The notes: generated from the letters alone by a model not told the origin. DNA of 64,000 bases from Nonomuraea thailandensis (GCF_024172165.1 NZ_JAMZEB010000002.1:186001-250000); one strand, 5' to 3'. Shown: positions 9,225-18,427, counted from the stretch's first letter. Made by a program: numbers and translations.

Positions 9225-11060
9225 TCAGCGGCGCTGGTGCCGTCCGGGGAACTCGCCGAACAGCACCTGCTTGGGCGTCACGCGCAGCACGTCGGAGTCG
9301 GCCCTGGCGACGCCGCGCACCTCGACCCAGAACCGCCGCTGCAGCGGATCGGTGGCGAACACCGCCACCCTCGGGTCCTCCTCGATCGCCGCCCACGCCG
9401 CCGTCTCGGCGATCAGCCGCAGCTCACCGGAGGAGGTGACGGACGCCACCGCGCCCGCGACCCGGGGCCCGAGCGCGTCCCCGTACGACAGCACGATGCT
9501 GCGGGCGTAGGAGAAGGTCTGGCGCACCTCGGGGTCCAGCGCCACCGACGGCCCGGCGCCCACGGGCAGGTCGCACATGAGCAGGGAGGAACGCCACGGC
9601 CCCGGCCCGCCCCGCCACCACGCCTGCAGCCCCCGCAGCAGGAACACCAGCGCAGCGGCGGCCAGCGCGCCGAGCCCGATCCGCCACGCCCACGCCCCCG
9701 ACCAGGCCCCCGACCAGGCCTCCGACGGCGCCTGCGACCACCGGGCCCCGCCCGCTGTCCCGAAGAGCCCTTCCGCCGCCCCGAGCAGCCCGCCCGCCGC
9801 GCAGGCCACGGCCGCGGGCACGACCAGCCAGGTCGCGGCGGCCAGCCACGGATCACCCCGCTGGTGGCCGCGGCGCCGGGCACGCAGGTAACCCCGCACC
9901 ACCGGGTACGGCACCGCCACCGCGGCCACCGCCGCCCGCGGCTCCACCACCAGCGCCCCCGCCACCACCGCCACCAGCACCGACCAGGTCCGGCCGAGCA
10001 CGATCCACAGGGCCACCCCCGCGTTGCGCCGGGCGGTCCGCTCGCTCTCCCGCGCCGGCTCCGTCACGGCCAGCGCCCGCAGCGGGCGCCCCCGCCACGA
10101 CTCGGCCAGGGCCCGCACCGCCGCCAGCGCGGGCCACCCCAGCACGACGATGCCCGCCAGCCCGGCCCAGACGGGATCGAACGAGGGCGGCAGCACCCGT
10201 ACGGCGCCGAGCAGCAGCCACGCGGCGAACGCCACCACCGACAGGGCCGCCGACACCACCGACACCCCGAGCCAGGGGTCCCGGCCCAGCATCGCCCCCG
10301 CGTACGGCCAGACGCCGACCCGCCGCGCCTGCCGCACCGTGAGCGGCACCAGCAGCAGGAGCACCGCGCAACCGGCGAGCCTGGCCTCGGCGCCCCGGTC
10401 GAGCAGCAGCGCGCACGCGGCGATCCCCAGCGTGGCCACGGCGAGCAGCAGCCGCACCTGGCGGGACCAGACCTCCAGCGCGCGCCTGGCCCGGCCCGTC
10501 TCGCGCGGGTCGACCGGCCAGGCCGGGTCGTGGTGCGGCCGGGGCCGGTCCCAGCGCAGCAGCGCCAGTCCGAGGTTGACGCGGGCCTGCGGGGCCTCGG
10601 GGTCGATGGCGAGCGCGGCCCGGTAGGAGTGCTCGGCCCGCGCGTGGTCGCCGCGCAGCAGGGCGAGGTCGCCGAGCATGATCTCGGGCCCCGCCTCCTC
10701 GGGTGCGAACTTCCTGGCCAGCTCGGCCTGCTCGACCGCCTCCGCCCACCGCCCGGGCGCCCGGCGCAGCACCGCGGCCAGGCGCAGCCGGGCCTGCCAC
10801 GAGCCACGGGCCAGCTCCACCGCCCGCTCGGCGGCGGGCACGGCCTCGGCCTCGCGGCCCAGCCGTTCGTGGGCCAGGCTGATCAGCCGGTGCGCCCACT
10901 CGGAGCCGGGGTCGAGGTCGGCGGCGCGGCGGGCGGCGTCCAGAGCGGACTCGGGGCGGCCGGCGTTCAGCCTGGTCAGGGCCTCCTCGCACCATTCGCG
11001 TGAGGACCGGTCGGGATGGTTGCCTGTTTTGCCGCTTTCGTCGGTCCCCACGCGTCCCAT
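9225..11060 (-). CDS. TPR-repeat multi-pass membrane protein of unknown function
   Basis: About 611 residues. The N-terminal third contains TPR-like helical repeats (EEALTRLNAGRPESALDAAR, and ALAIDPEAPQARVNLGLALL), which usually bind proteins. The middle has up to eight hydrophobic segments rich in Ala, Leu and Val, so the protein is membrane-embedded. The last 90 or so residues are soluble, end in a strand-rich stretch (ELRLIAETAAWAAIEEDPRV and RRFWVEVRGVARADSDVL) and loosely recall split-barrel PPOX-fold proteins; that likeness is weak. The ATG at 11060 was chosen because the TPR region starts soon after it; the frame is open to 11171. Function unknown. Confidence 0.7.
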   Translation of the reverse strand: MGRVGTDESGKTGNHPDRSSREWCEEALTRLNAGRPESALDAARRAADLDPGSEWAHRLISLAHERLGREAEAVPAAERAVELARGSWQARLRLAAVLRRAPGRWAEAVEQAELARKFAPEEAGPEIMLGDLALLRGDHARAEHSYRAALAIDPEAPQARVNLGLALLRWDRPRPHHDPAWPVDPRETGRARRALEVWSRQVRLLLAVATLGIAACALLLDRGAEARLAGCAVLLLLVPLTVRQARRVGVWPYAGAMLGRDPWLGVSVVSAALSVVAFAAWLLLGAVRVLPPSFDPVWAGLAGIVVLGWPALAAVRALAESWRGRPLRALAVTEPARESERTARRNAGVALWIVLGRTWSVLVAVVAGALVVEPRAAVAAVAVPYPVVRGYLRARRRGHQRGDPWLAAATWLVVPAAVACAAGGLLGAAEGLFGTAGGARWSQAPSEAWSGAWSGAWAWRIGLGALAAAALVFLLRGLQAWWRGGPGPWRSSLLMCDLPVGAGPSVALDPEVRQTFSYARSIVLSYGDALGPRVAGAVASVTSSGELRLIAETAAWAAIEEDPRVAVFATDPLQRRFWVEVRGVARADSDVLRVTPKQVLFGEFPGRHQRR

Positions 11061-11081
11061 GATCGGCTGGCGGGCCAATGT

Positions 11082-11120
11082 TGGATAGATCCAGACATAT
11101 GGCTGTATCTCTCTAGAGAG
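11082..11120. promoter_or_regulatory. Two palindromes in the divergent gap before the efflux pump gene
   Basis: The 252 bp gap between the TPR protein (minus) and the MFS pump (plus) contains TGGAT-AG-ATCCA at 11082-11093 and the perfect 12 bp palindrome CTCTCTAGAGAG at 11109-11120. Efflux-pump genes are often controlled by TetR- or MarR-type repressors bound at such sites, but no regulator gene is adjacent and no promoter boxes stand out. Treat as candidate operators only. Confidence 0.3.
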
Positions 11121-11312
11121 GTGTGCGGTGACCGTGGATCGGCCGATACCGCTATCACAACCCCCCGGCATGGCCTAAGCTGCCACGCAAGCCGGGAGCG
11201 CCGGAATCAGGCCGCAGAGCTCGGGAGGAGCGAGAGACGAGCCGCGGTTCCGCCGCCGCCGACCACCAGCACGTGCGGGCCCTGTGAAGCGGATCGGCCT
11301 GCGAGGAGGCCC

Positions 11313-12842
11313 ATGACCGTCACACAGGCCGCATCCTTCGTACGCACTGCCGACCGAAGCCCCCAGGACCGCCGCTGGTCCATTCTGGTGCTGCTCTGTC
11401 TGGCCCTGCTGCTGATCACGGTCGACGCCACCGTCCTGCACATCGCGGTCCCCGCGCTCACGGCCGCGCTCGAACCCTCCGCGGTGCAACTGCTGTGGAT
11501 CATCGACGTCTACTCGCTGGTGGTCGCGCCGCTGCTGATCATGTTCGGCACGCTCGGCGACAAGTACGGTCGCAAGCGGCTCGTGCTGTACGGCATGGTG
11601 CTGTTCGGCCTCGCCTCGGCCGCGGCCGCGTGGGCACCGACCCCGCTGACCCTGATCCTGGCCAGGGCGCTGCTCGGCGTGGGCGGCGCGATGATCATGC
11701 CGGCCACGCTCTCGCTCATCCGGCAGGTCTTCACCGACCGGCGCGAGCGCGCCATCGCCCTGGGCGTCTGGAGCGCCGTCGCGGCGGCGGGCGCCGCCGT
11801 CGGGCCGCTCATCGGCGGCGTGCTCGTCGGCATCTGGTGGGGCGCGGTCTTCCTGATCAACGTGCCGATCCTGCTGGTGCTGCTGCCCGCCGCGATGCGG
11901 CTGCTGCCCGAGTCGCGCGAGCGTCGCCACCGGCCCTGGGACGCCGTCAGCGCCGTCCTGTCGGTGGCCGGCATCCTGGCACTGGCGTTCGGGCTGAAGG
12001 AGGCGGGCTCGGGCAGCCTGATGCCGTTCTGGGCGTCGGTCGCGGTGTTCCTGGCCGGGGTGGGGCTGCTGGTCGCGTTCGTCCGGCGGCAGACCCGGCT
12101 GCCGGCGCCGTTCCTGGAGATCGGCCTGTTCAGGCGGCGGGAGTTCACGACCGGCGTGGCGGGGGTGCTGCTCGGCGTGTTCGCGCTGGTGGGCCTGCAG
12201 CTCATGCTCGCCCAGTACCTGCAACTCGTCCTCGGCGACAGCCCCGTGCGCGCGGCGCTGCGGATGTTGCCGCTGGTCCTGTCGGCCATCGCCGGCGGGC
12301 TCGCCGCCGCCCACATCCTGCCCAGGCTCGGCATGCGGGCCACCATGAGCGGCGGCCTCGGCCTCGTCGCGCTGGCCCTGACCCCCACCCTGAGCTGGGG
12401 TGTCGAGGGTCATCCCGTGATGCTGGCGGTGTGCTTCGTGGGCATCGGGTTCGGCGTGCAGGTGGCGCTGCTCGCCGCCTCCGACACGATCATGGCCGCC
12501 GCCCCCGAGTCCCAGGCGGGCGGGGCCGCGGCCATCGAGGAGACCGCGTACGAGCTGGGGGCCGGCCTGGGCGTGGCCGTGCTCGGCACGATCACCACGA
12601 TCGTGTACGCCCCCGGCCTGCCGTCCGTGCCCGGCGTGCCGGAGGGCGGCATGGACAAGGCCAGACAGTCGCTGGCCGCCGCCGCGCACGTCGCGGACGA
12701 GGTCGGCGGCTCGGCCGGCGGCGCGCTGCTCGACGCCGCCCGGTGGGCCTTCGTCAACGCCCTGCACACGACCGTGGTCGTGAGCGTCGTCCTGCTCAGC
12801 CTGACCGCCGCCGTGGTGGCCATGCTGCTCAGCCGTGATTGA
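11313..12842 (+). CDS. MFS drug efflux transporter, DHA2 (14-helix) family
   Basis: A 509-residue proton-driven exporter of the DHA2/EmrB-QacA type, likely exporting cationic or hydrophobic drugs. It opens with WSILVLLCLALLLITVDATVLHIAVPAL, the helix 1 motif with the TVDATVLHIA signature of SmvA/QacA-like pumps, and has motif A (GTLGDKYGRKR) between helices 2 and 3 and motif C-like Gly/Pro residues around AAAGAAVGPLIGG. Fourteen hydrophobic segments can be counted. The ATG at 11313 follows GAGGAGG; the frame is open further upstream but without family-like sequence. The DoxX gene begins 8 bp after its stop, so the two are probably co-transcribed. Confidence 0.92.
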   Translation: MTVTQAASFVRTADRSPQDRRWSILVLLCLALLLITVDATVLHIAVPALTAALEPSAVQLLWIIDVYSLVVAPLLIMFGTLGDKYGRKRLVLYGMVLFGLASAAAAWAPTPLTLILARALLGVGGAMIMPATLSLIRQVFTDRRERAIALGVWSAVAAAGAAVGPLIGGVLVGIWWGAVFLINVPILLVLLPAAMRLLPESRERRHRPWDAVSAVLSVAGILALAFGLKEAGSGSLMPFWASVAVFLAGVGLLVAFVRRQTRLPAPFLEIGLFRRREFTTGVAGVLLGVFALVGLQLMLAQYLQLVLGDSPVRAALRMLPLVLSAIAGGLAAAHILPRLGMRATMSGGLGLVALALTPTLSWGVEGHPVMLAVCFVGIGFGVQVALLAASDTIMAAAPESQAGGAAAIEETAYELGAGLGVAVLGTITTIVYAPGLPSVPGVPEGGMDKARQSLAAAAHVADEVGGSAGGALLDAARWAFVNALHTTVVVSVVLLSLTAAVVAMLLSRD

Positions 12843-12850
12843 GGTGTGCC

Positions 12851-13534
12851 ATGTCCCGATTAGGGCAGACAACTACCGTGAAACAGGTCCTCCGTGATCT
12901 TGCTGCTTTAGTCGCCCGCATCGGTGTGGGCGGTATTTTCTTCGCCAACGGGTGGACCAAGCTGGAAGACGGGCTGAAGATCACCGGGGCGAAGTTCCTG
13001 GAGCAGGGCGCCCCCGCGCCCGGCGCCTGGGCCACGGTCACCATGCTCGCCGAGCTCATCGGCGGCGCGCTGCTCATCGCCGGCCTGGCGGTCTCCGCGA
13101 CGGGGCTGATCCTCTTCGCCGAGGCGCTGGCGGTCTTCCTGGTCGCCCCGCCGCTCAATCCCATCACCATGAACGAGCTCATCCTGCTCGGCGCCGCCTC
13201 GCTCCTGCTCGCCGTGGTCGGCGCGGGCCGCATCTCGGTGGACCACATGGTGGTGATCCGCCGGAGGGAGTCGGAGGCGGCCAGCGAGTTCGCCGCCGAC
13301 AACGAGGCCGACCGGGTCATCGCCTCGCTCAGGGAGCCGGAGGAGTCCCCGCCGCCGGAGCCCGAGCCGGAGATCTCGCCCACCGAGGACACGGCGCCGC
13401 ACCCGCGGCCCCGCGGGCAGGTGGAGCAGAAACGCAACGAGGAGCCCGCTCCGGCCCCCGCGCCGCCGGGTGACACGCTGGTGGCGGGCCGCAAGAAGCC
13501 TCAGGCCCGTACGCGCCGCACCTCGACCGAGTAG
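12851..13534 (+). CDS. DoxX-family membrane protein with a charged proline-rich tail
   Basis: A 227-residue protein. The first 140 residues are a DoxX-type four-helix membrane domain (RIGVGGIFFANGWTKLEDG, then helices at LIGGALLIAGLAV and LILLGAASLLLAVVGAGR). DoxX relatives are linked to quinone or thiol redox balance at the membrane, but most are uncharacterised. From about residue 150 the sequence is hydrophilic, first acidic and rich in Pro/Glu (EPEESPPPEPEPEISP), then basic, and probably disordered in the cytoplasm. The ATG at 12851 follows GAGGTG. It lies 8 bp after the efflux pump gene and is followed directly by a strong hairpin. Confidence 0.85.
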   Translation: MSRLGQTTTVKQVLRDLAALVARIGVGGIFFANGWTKLEDGLKITGAKFLEQGAPAPGAWATVTMLAELIGGALLIAGLAVSATGLILFAEALAVFLVAPPLNPITMNELILLGAASLLLAVVGAGRISVDHMVVIRRRESEAASEFAADNEADRVIASLREPEESPPPEPEPEISPTEDTAPHPRPRGQVEQKRNEEPAPAPAPPGDTLVAGRKKPQARTRRTSTE

Positions 13535-13535
13535 C

Positions 13536-13574
13536 ACGTATCGGGGCGAGTCTTCGGATCTTCCCCCGATACGT
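13536..13574 (+). terminator. Hairpin terminator after the efflux/DoxX pair
   Basis: A perfect 11 bp inverted repeat, ACGTATCGGGG and CCCCGATACGT, separated by a 17 nt loop, begins 2 nt after the DoxX stop codon. There is no U-rich tail, which is usual for actinobacterial terminators. It likely ends the efflux-pump/DoxX transcript and separates it from the pseudogene downstream. Confidence 0.7.
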
Positions 13575-13592
13575 CGCCACGCTCCCCGCCCC

Positions 13593-13978
13593 ATGGCGCT
13601 GACGAGAGCCCTGACGGTCGTGCCCCTCGCCGCGGTCGCCGCGGGATGTCAGCTCGCCGGCCCGCCTGTCGGTGGACGTGCACATCCCGAACGTGGGGAC
13701 GCCGGCGAATGTACCGATCTCTTGGCGTCGCGGCCGCGCTGCTCGGCCCGCTCAGCCCCACACAGCCGCCGCCGACCTTCGACGAGGCCACGCTGACCGG
13801 CAAGGCCAGGAGCCGCCTGCGACAGGCGGCGGGCTCGCTGAAGGCCGAGGCGGGCAAGCAGGGTCGACGGATACACCGACGCGAGGGGCTCCGGCTCCTG
13901 CAACCTGGAGCTGACGGCGGCGACAACCCCGAGGGCCGCGCCAGGAACCGCAGGGTGGAGATGAGCTTCACCCGGTGA
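13593..13978 (+). pseudogene. Decayed OmpA-like lipoprotein gene
   Basis: No single frame is open across this stretch, but pieces of one gene can be read in all three forward frames. It starts with a lipoprotein signal (MALTRALTVVPLAAVAAGC, ATG at 13593), then VDVHIPNVGTPANVPI in a second frame, then FDEATLTGKARSRLRQAAGS in a third, VDGYTDARGSGS back in the first, and finally GRARNRRVEMSFTR ending at 13978. These are the ordered blocks of an OmpA C-terminal peptidoglycan-binding domain (phe-Asp start, DGYTD, then GRAxNRRVE), with the middle LSxxRAxxV section deleted. At least four frame changes and one deletion are needed. The gene is dead unless sequencing errors are unusually dense here. 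Confidence 0.75.
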
Positions 13979-14013
13979 ATATCCTGTCGGCACAGCCGAG
14001 CGGGGAGCCGAAG

Positions 14014-15033
14014 ATGACAGGCAGGGCGCGGGCGACGGTCAGGGACGTCGCGGCCGAGACGGGCCTGTCCATCGCCACCGTCTCCCGCGTGCTCAACGGC
14101 CAGTCGAACGTCGCCCCGCACACCCGCGAGCTGGTGCTGCAGGCGGTCGGCCGGCTCGGCGACCAGGCGCCCCGGCCGCGCGCCACGCCCGACGCCCGGG
14201 GCGGTGCGGTGTACGTGCGCTGCCCGTACGTGCTGACCGACTACTTCGGGCTGATCGTCTCCTCGGTGGGCGAGACGATCGAGCTGCACGGCAGGCAGAT
14301 GATCCTCGGGGCGGGGGAGGCGGCGCAGCGCAGCGCGGTGCTGCCGGGCCTGCCCGACCGGCAGGGTGTCGCGGGCGCGATCCTCGTCCTGCCGCCCGAG
14401 CCGGGCGAGGAGCTCGTACGCCTGCGCGACCGCGGCTTCCCCTTCGTGGTGATCGACCCGCGCACGCCGCCGCCGAAGGACATCGTGGCCGTCTCGGCCG
14501 CGCACTTCGCGGGTGGCCGCAAGCTGATGGCGCACGTGGTGGAGCTGGGCCACCGGCGGGTCGGGATCATCGGCGGCCCGGTGAAGTGGCTGCCCAGCGA
14601 GGCCAGGCTGGCCGGCTACACCGCCTCGCTGGCCGACGCCGGCGTGCTGCCGGCCCCCGAGCTGCTGCGCCACGTGCCCGAGCCGAACATCGAGCACGGC
14701 TACCTGTCGGCCCGCGAGCTGCTCGGCCTGCCGGACCGGCCGACGGCGCTGGTGGCGTTCAACGACAAGATGGCGGTCGGCGCGCTGCGCGCGGCGGCCG
14801 AGGCCGGGCTGAGCGTGCCCGGCGACCTGTCGGTGGCGGGCTTCGACGACATCGACATCAGCAGGGCGGCCTCGCCCGCCCTGACCACCGTGCGCCAGCC
14901 TCTGGAGGAGATGGGCCGGATGGCGGTCACCCTGCTGATGCGGCTGCTCAGCAGGCACACGCTGGAGGCGCTGCACGTATCCCTCGGCACCGAGCTGGTC
15001 GTGCGCGGCTCCACGGGCCCGGCCCCGCGCTGA
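14014..15033 (+). CDS. LacI-family transcriptional regulator
   Basis: A 339-residue DNA-binding regulator. Residues 6-55 are the LacI helix-turn-helix and hinge (ATVRDVAAETGLSIATVSRV, then LNGQSNVAPHTRELV), and the rest is a periplasmic-binding-type sensor domain for a sugar or related effector (for example HFAGGRKLMAHVVELGHRRV and SVAGFDDIDISRAASPALTT). The ATG at 14014 follows GGGGAG. It sits 130 bp upstream of the secreted GH30 hydrolase on the same strand, and two operator-like repeats lie between them, so it probably represses that enzyme until a breakdown product appears. The effector is not predictable. Confidence 0.92.
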   Translation: MTGRARATVRDVAAETGLSIATVSRVLNGQSNVAPHTRELVLQAVGRLGDQAPRPRATPDARGGAVYVRCPYVLTDYFGLIVSSVGETIELHGRQMILGAGEAAQRSAVLPGLPDRQGVAGAILVLPPEPGEELVRLRDRGFPFVVIDPRTPPPKDIVAVSAAHFAGGRKLMAHVVELGHRRVGIIGGPVKWLPSEARLAGYTASLADAGVLPAPELLRHVPEPNIEHGYLSARELLGLPDRPTALVAFNDKMAVGALRAAAEAGLSVPGDLSVAGFDDIDISRAASPALTTVRQPLEEMGRMAVTLLMRLLSRHTLEALHVSLGTELVVRGSTGPAPR

Positions 15034-15034
15034 C

Positions 15035-15127
15035 TGTTTCATTCGTTACATCGGTTGACTCGCCGTCTTGACCCGTGCTCTGCTGCTCAGTGCAAGGCAG
15101 TGTTACACCTTTGTTTCATTTGTTACA
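15035..15127 (+). promoter_or_regulatory. Pair of operator-like motifs between the LacI regulator and GH30 genes
   Basis: The 16 bp motif TGTTTCATTYGTTACA occurs at 15035-15050 and again at 15112-15127, differing at one base. It is an imperfect palindrome (TGTTTC against TGTAAC on the other strand), a form expected for a LacI-type dimer. The copies are 77 bp apart start to start and flank the likely promoter region of the GH30 gene; TTGACT (15055-15060) and TTGACC (15068-15073) are possible -35 boxes. A half-site TGTTACA is also present at 15101-15107. Two spaced operators suggest looping or cooperative repression by the adjacent LacI protein. Confidence 0.55.
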
Positions 15128-15163
15128 AGGGCATCACCCCCCGGCCCTGAGAGGACCTCTGCC

Positions 15164-17005
15164 GTGTCCAGAATTCTTCTGGCGCTCGCCTGCGCGCTCG
15201 CCCTGGTGGCCGCCGCGCCCCTGCCGGCCGCCGCCGCGAACGAGCCGGTGAACGTCTGGCTCACCACCACCTCCGACTCCGGTGGCCGCACCGTCACCCG
15301 CGGCCTGGCCCAGCAGGCCCCGATCGCCTTCGGCCCCGCCGGCGGCTCCGCGAACCACACGATCACCGTCAACGAGGGCACCACGTACCAGCAGTTCGAG
15401 GGCGGCGGCGCGTCGATCACCGACACCACCGCCCACCTGCTGCGGGGCGGCCCCGTCAGCGCCGCCACGCGCGACGCTGTCATGCGCAGGCTGTTCCATC
15501 CCACGGACGGGATCGGCCTGTCGTTCGTGCGCAACCCGATCGGCGCCTCCGACCTGTCGCGCCCCGGCATGGTCTCGCTCGACGACACCTGCTGCGACCT
15601 GAACGACTTCGGCGCCAACGGCTACGACACGAACGTGCGCCTGCTCACCGCCCAGGCCAAGCAGCTCAACCCGGCCCTGCGCGTCAAGGGCGTGCCGTGG
15701 AGCGCGCCCGGCTGGATGAAGGACAACGGCCGGATGGACCAGATGGGCTGGCTCAAGTGGGAGCACTACGGCACCTACGCCCAGTACCTGGTCAAGTACG
15801 TGCAGAGCTACCAGGCCGCCGGCGTGCCCGTGGACTACGTCTCCGTCCAGAACGAGCCCAACTGCTGCCAGGCGTCCAACCCGACGGCGATGAACTACCC
15901 CGGCATGTCCTGGAACGCCTCCGGCCTGATCGAGCTCACCAAGAACTTCGTCTACCCCGCCTTCCGGGCCGCCGGCATCAACACCAAGATCCTCGTCCAC
16001 GACTGGAACTACGGCGACTACGCCCAGATCGGCCAGCCCATCCTGGCCGACGCCACGCTCAGGAACGACCCCCTGTTCGGCGGCATCGCCTGGCACGGCT
16101 ACTGGGGTGACCCGGCCGTCGGCACCCAGGTGCACAACCAGTACCCGTCGGTCAGGCAGTTCAGCACCGAGCACTCGGGCGGCACCTGGATCGCCAACCA
16201 GCACAACGAGGACCTGGCCGACATCGTGTCCTACGCCCGCAACTGGAGCGGCAGCCTGGTCAAGTGGAGCCTGGCGCTCAACCAGAACATGGGCCCGCAC
16301 AACGGCGGCTGCGGCACCTGCACCGGCCTGATCACCGTGCAGGAGGGCGGCTCCCGCGCCGGCCAGGTGGACTACACGATCGAGTACTACACGACCGGCC
16401 ACCTGACCAAGTTCGTCAGGCCGGGCGCCTACCGCATCGACTCCACGGCCAGCGCCGCGATCCAGAACGTCGCCTACCGCAACCCCGACGGCTCCAAGGC
16501 CCTGATCGCCCACAACGGCGGCACCTCAGCCCAGTCCGTCAGGGTCGACTGGGGCGGCCAGTCCTTCCTCTACACGCTGCCCGCCCGCACCACGGCCACG
16601 TTCACCTGGCCGGGAACGACGTCTTCAGGCGGCCGGATCACCGGGCCGGCCGGCAAGTGCCTGGACGTGGCGGGCGGCAGCAGCGCCGACGGCGCCGCCG
16701 TACAGCTCTACACCTGCAACGGCACCGCCGCCCAGCAGTGGACCCGTCCCGGCGACGGCACGCTGCGCGCCCTCGGCAAGTGCCTCGACGTCCGCGACCA
16801 CGGCACGGCCGACGGCAGCCGGTTGCAGCTCTGGTCCTGCACCGGCGCCGCCAACCAGCAGTGGACCCACACCGCGGCCCGCGACCTGGTGAACCCGGCG
16901 GCGGACAAGTGCGCCGACGTCACCGGCAACACCAGTGCCGACGGCACCCCCGTGCAGCTCTGGACCTGCACGGGCGCCGCCAACCAGAAGTGGACCCTGC
17001 CGTAG
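15164..17005 (+). CDS. Secreted GH30-family glycoside hydrolase with C-terminal ricin-type lectin domain
   Basis: A 613-residue exported enzyme. A Sec signal peptide (RILLALACALALVAAAPLPA, cleavage after about residue 26) precedes a GH30 (beta/alpha)8 barrel. The acid/base Glu lies in SVQNEPNC near residue 229 and the nucleophile Glu in STEHSGG near residue 334; the early block QQFEGGGASITDT is typical of GH30. From about residue 490 a ricin B-type trefoil (CBM13) has three QxW repeats (QQWTR, QQWTH, QKWTL), giving sugar binding. Substrates in GH30 include beta-1,6-glucan, beta-1,6-galactan, xylan and glucosylceramide; this sequence does not decide between them. The GTG at 15164 follows GAGAGGA. 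Probably controlled by the LacI protein upstream. Confidence 0.9.
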   Translation: MSRILLALACALALVAAAPLPAAAANEPVNVWLTTTSDSGGRTVTRGLAQQAPIAFGPAGGSANHTITVNEGTTYQQFEGGGASITDTTAHLLRGGPVSAATRDAVMRRLFHPTDGIGLSFVRNPIGASDLSRPGMVSLDDTCCDLNDFGANGYDTNVRLLTAQAKQLNPALRVKGVPWSAPGWMKDNGRMDQMGWLKWEHYGTYAQYLVKYVQSYQAAGVPVDYVSVQNEPNCCQASNPTAMNYPGMSWNASGLIELTKNFVYPAFRAAGINTKILVHDWNYGDYAQIGQPILADATLRNDPLFGGIAWHGYWGDPAVGTQVHNQYPSVRQFSTEHSGGTWIANQHNEDLADIVSYARNWSGSLVKWSLALNQNMGPHNGGCGTCTGLITVQEGGSRAGQVDYTIEYYTTGHLTKFVRPGAYRIDSTASAAIQNVAYRNPDGSKALIAHNGGTSAQSVRVDWGGQSFLYTLPARTTATFTWPGTTSSGGRITGPAGKCLDVAGGSSADGAAVQLYTCNGTAAQQWTRPGDGTLRALGKCLDVRDHGTADGSRLQLWSCTGAANQQWTHTAARDLVNPAADKCADVTGNTSADGTPVQLWTCTGAANQKWTLP

Positions 17006-17012
17006 GACCAGG

Positions 17013-17045
17013 GGCCCGGCTCACATCTCCGCGGTGAGCCGGGCC
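17013..17045. terminator. Bidirectional hairpin between GH30 and sthA
   Basis: A perfect 12 bp inverted repeat, GGCCCGGCTCAC and GTGAGCCGGGCC with a 9 nt loop, lies between the convergent GH30 and transhydrogenase genes. It covers the sthA stop codon and its last codons, so it serves as terminator for the GH30 transcript and, read on the minus strand, forms at the very end of sthA. Confidence 0.75.
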
Positions 17046-18427
17046 ACCGTCCGCATCTTGTTCATCGCGTCCAGTGCCGCCACCTTGTACGACTCCGCCA
17101 GCGTCGGATAGTTGAACACCGCATTGACCAGGTAGTCCACGGTCCCGCCGCAGCCCATGACCGTCTGCCCGATGTGCACCAGCTCCGTCGCCTGCGTGCC
17201 GAACACGTGCACGCCCAGCAGCCGCCGGTCCTCCGAGGACACCAGCAGCTTGAGCATCCCGTACGAGTCGCCGATGATCTGCCCGCGCGCGAGCTCCCGG
17301 TACCGCGAGATGCCCACCTCGAACGGCACCTTGTCCCGGGTCAGCTCGTCCTCCGACCTCCCGACGAAGCTGATCTCGGGGATGGTGTAGATGCCGATCG
17401 GCGGCAGGTCGTGCAGGTCGCCGGCCGGCTCCCCGCAGGCGTGCTGCGCGGCCAGCCGCCCCTGCTCCATCGAGGTGGCCGCCAGCGCGGGGAAGCCGAT
17501 CACGTCGCCCACGGCGTAGATGTGCGGCACCTCGGTGGCGTAGTTCTCGTCCACCCTGATCCGGCCCCGGTCGTCGGCGGCCAGGCCGGCGGCCCCCAGG
17601 TTGAGCTCGGCCGTCTTGCCCTGGCGGCCCGCCGAGTACATGACGCAGTCGGCCGGGATCTTCTTGCCGCTCTCCAGCAGGGTCAGCGCGCCGCGCGGGC
17701 GGCGCTCGACGGCCGCCACGTTCTCACCGAACCTGAAGGTCACCGCCAGGTCGCGCAGGTGGTACTTGAGCGCCTCGACGATCTCCAGGTCGCAGAACTC
17801 CAGCATGCGCTCGCGCCGTTCCACCACCGTCACCTTGGTGCCGAGCGCGGCGAACATGGAGGCGTACTCGATGCCGATCACCCCGGCGCCCACCACGACC
17901 AGCGTCTCCGGCACCTTGTCCAGGTGCAGGATGGCGTCGGAGTCGATCACCGTCCTGTCGTCGAACTCGACGCTGGACGGGCGGGCGGGGGAGGTGCCCG
18001 TGGCGATCACGATCTTGTCGGCGGTGACCTTCTTCTCCTCCTCCTCGCCGGTGATCCCGATCGTGTGCTCGTCGAGGAAGCGGCCGGTGCCATGCAGCAC
18101 CGTCACGTGGTTGCGGGCGAGCTGGCTGCGGATCACCTGGATCTCGCGGCCGATCACGTGCTGGGTGCGCATGCCGAGGTCGGCGACCGTGATCTCGTCC
18201 TTGACGCGGTAGCTGGCGCCGTACAGCTCCCGCTGGTTGAGCCCCGTGAGGTAGAGGACGGCCTCGCGCAGCGTCTTGGACGGGATCGTGCCCGTGTTGA
18301 TGCACACGCCGCCGATCATGTGCCGTTTCTCGACCATCGCGACGCGCCTGCCGAGTTTCGCCGCCGCGATCGCGGCCTTCTGCCCACCTGGTCCCGAGCC
18401 GAGGACCACCACATCAAAGTCCGCCAC
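17021..18427 (-). CDS. sthA: Soluble (Si-specific) NAD(P)+ transhydrogenase
   Basis: A 468-residue cytoplasmic flavoprotein that transfers hydride between NADPH and NAD+, balancing the two pools. The FAD-binding [10 protein letters not shown] motif is near residue 9. The segment [18 protein letters not shown] keeps a single Cys followed by GTIPSK; lipoamide dehydrogenases have a redox CxxxxC pair here, and loss of the second Cys is the mark of SthA. The NAD-binding [12 protein letters not shown] and second FAD motif [11 protein letters not shown] follow, then the dimerisation domain. Length is standard for the family. The GTG at 18427 starts the fold directly; the open frame continues far upstream without family sequence. 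Divergent from the PhzF-like gene. Confidence 0.93.
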   Translation of the reverse strand: MADFDVVVLGSGPGGQKAAIAAAKLGRRVAMVEKRHMIGGVCINTGTIPSKTLREAVLYLTGLNQRELYGASYRVKDEITVADLGMRTQHVIGREIQVIRSQLARNHVTVLHGTGRFLDEHTIGITGEEEEKKVTADKIVIATGTSPARPSSVEFDDRTVIDSDAILHLDKVPETLVVVGAGVIGIEYASMFAALGTKVTVVERRERMLEFCDLEIVEALKYHLRDLAVTFRFGENVAAVERRPRGALTLLESGKKIPADCVMYSAGRQGKTAELNLGAAGLAADDRGRIRVDENYATEVPHIYAVGDVIGFPALAATSMEQGRLAAQHACGEPAGDLHDLPPIGIYTIPEISFVGRSEDELTRDKVPFEVGISRYRELARGQIIGDSYGMLKLLVSSEDRRLLGVHVFGTQATELVHIGQTVMGCGGTVDYLVNAVFNYPTLAESYKVAALDAMNKMRTVARLTAEM

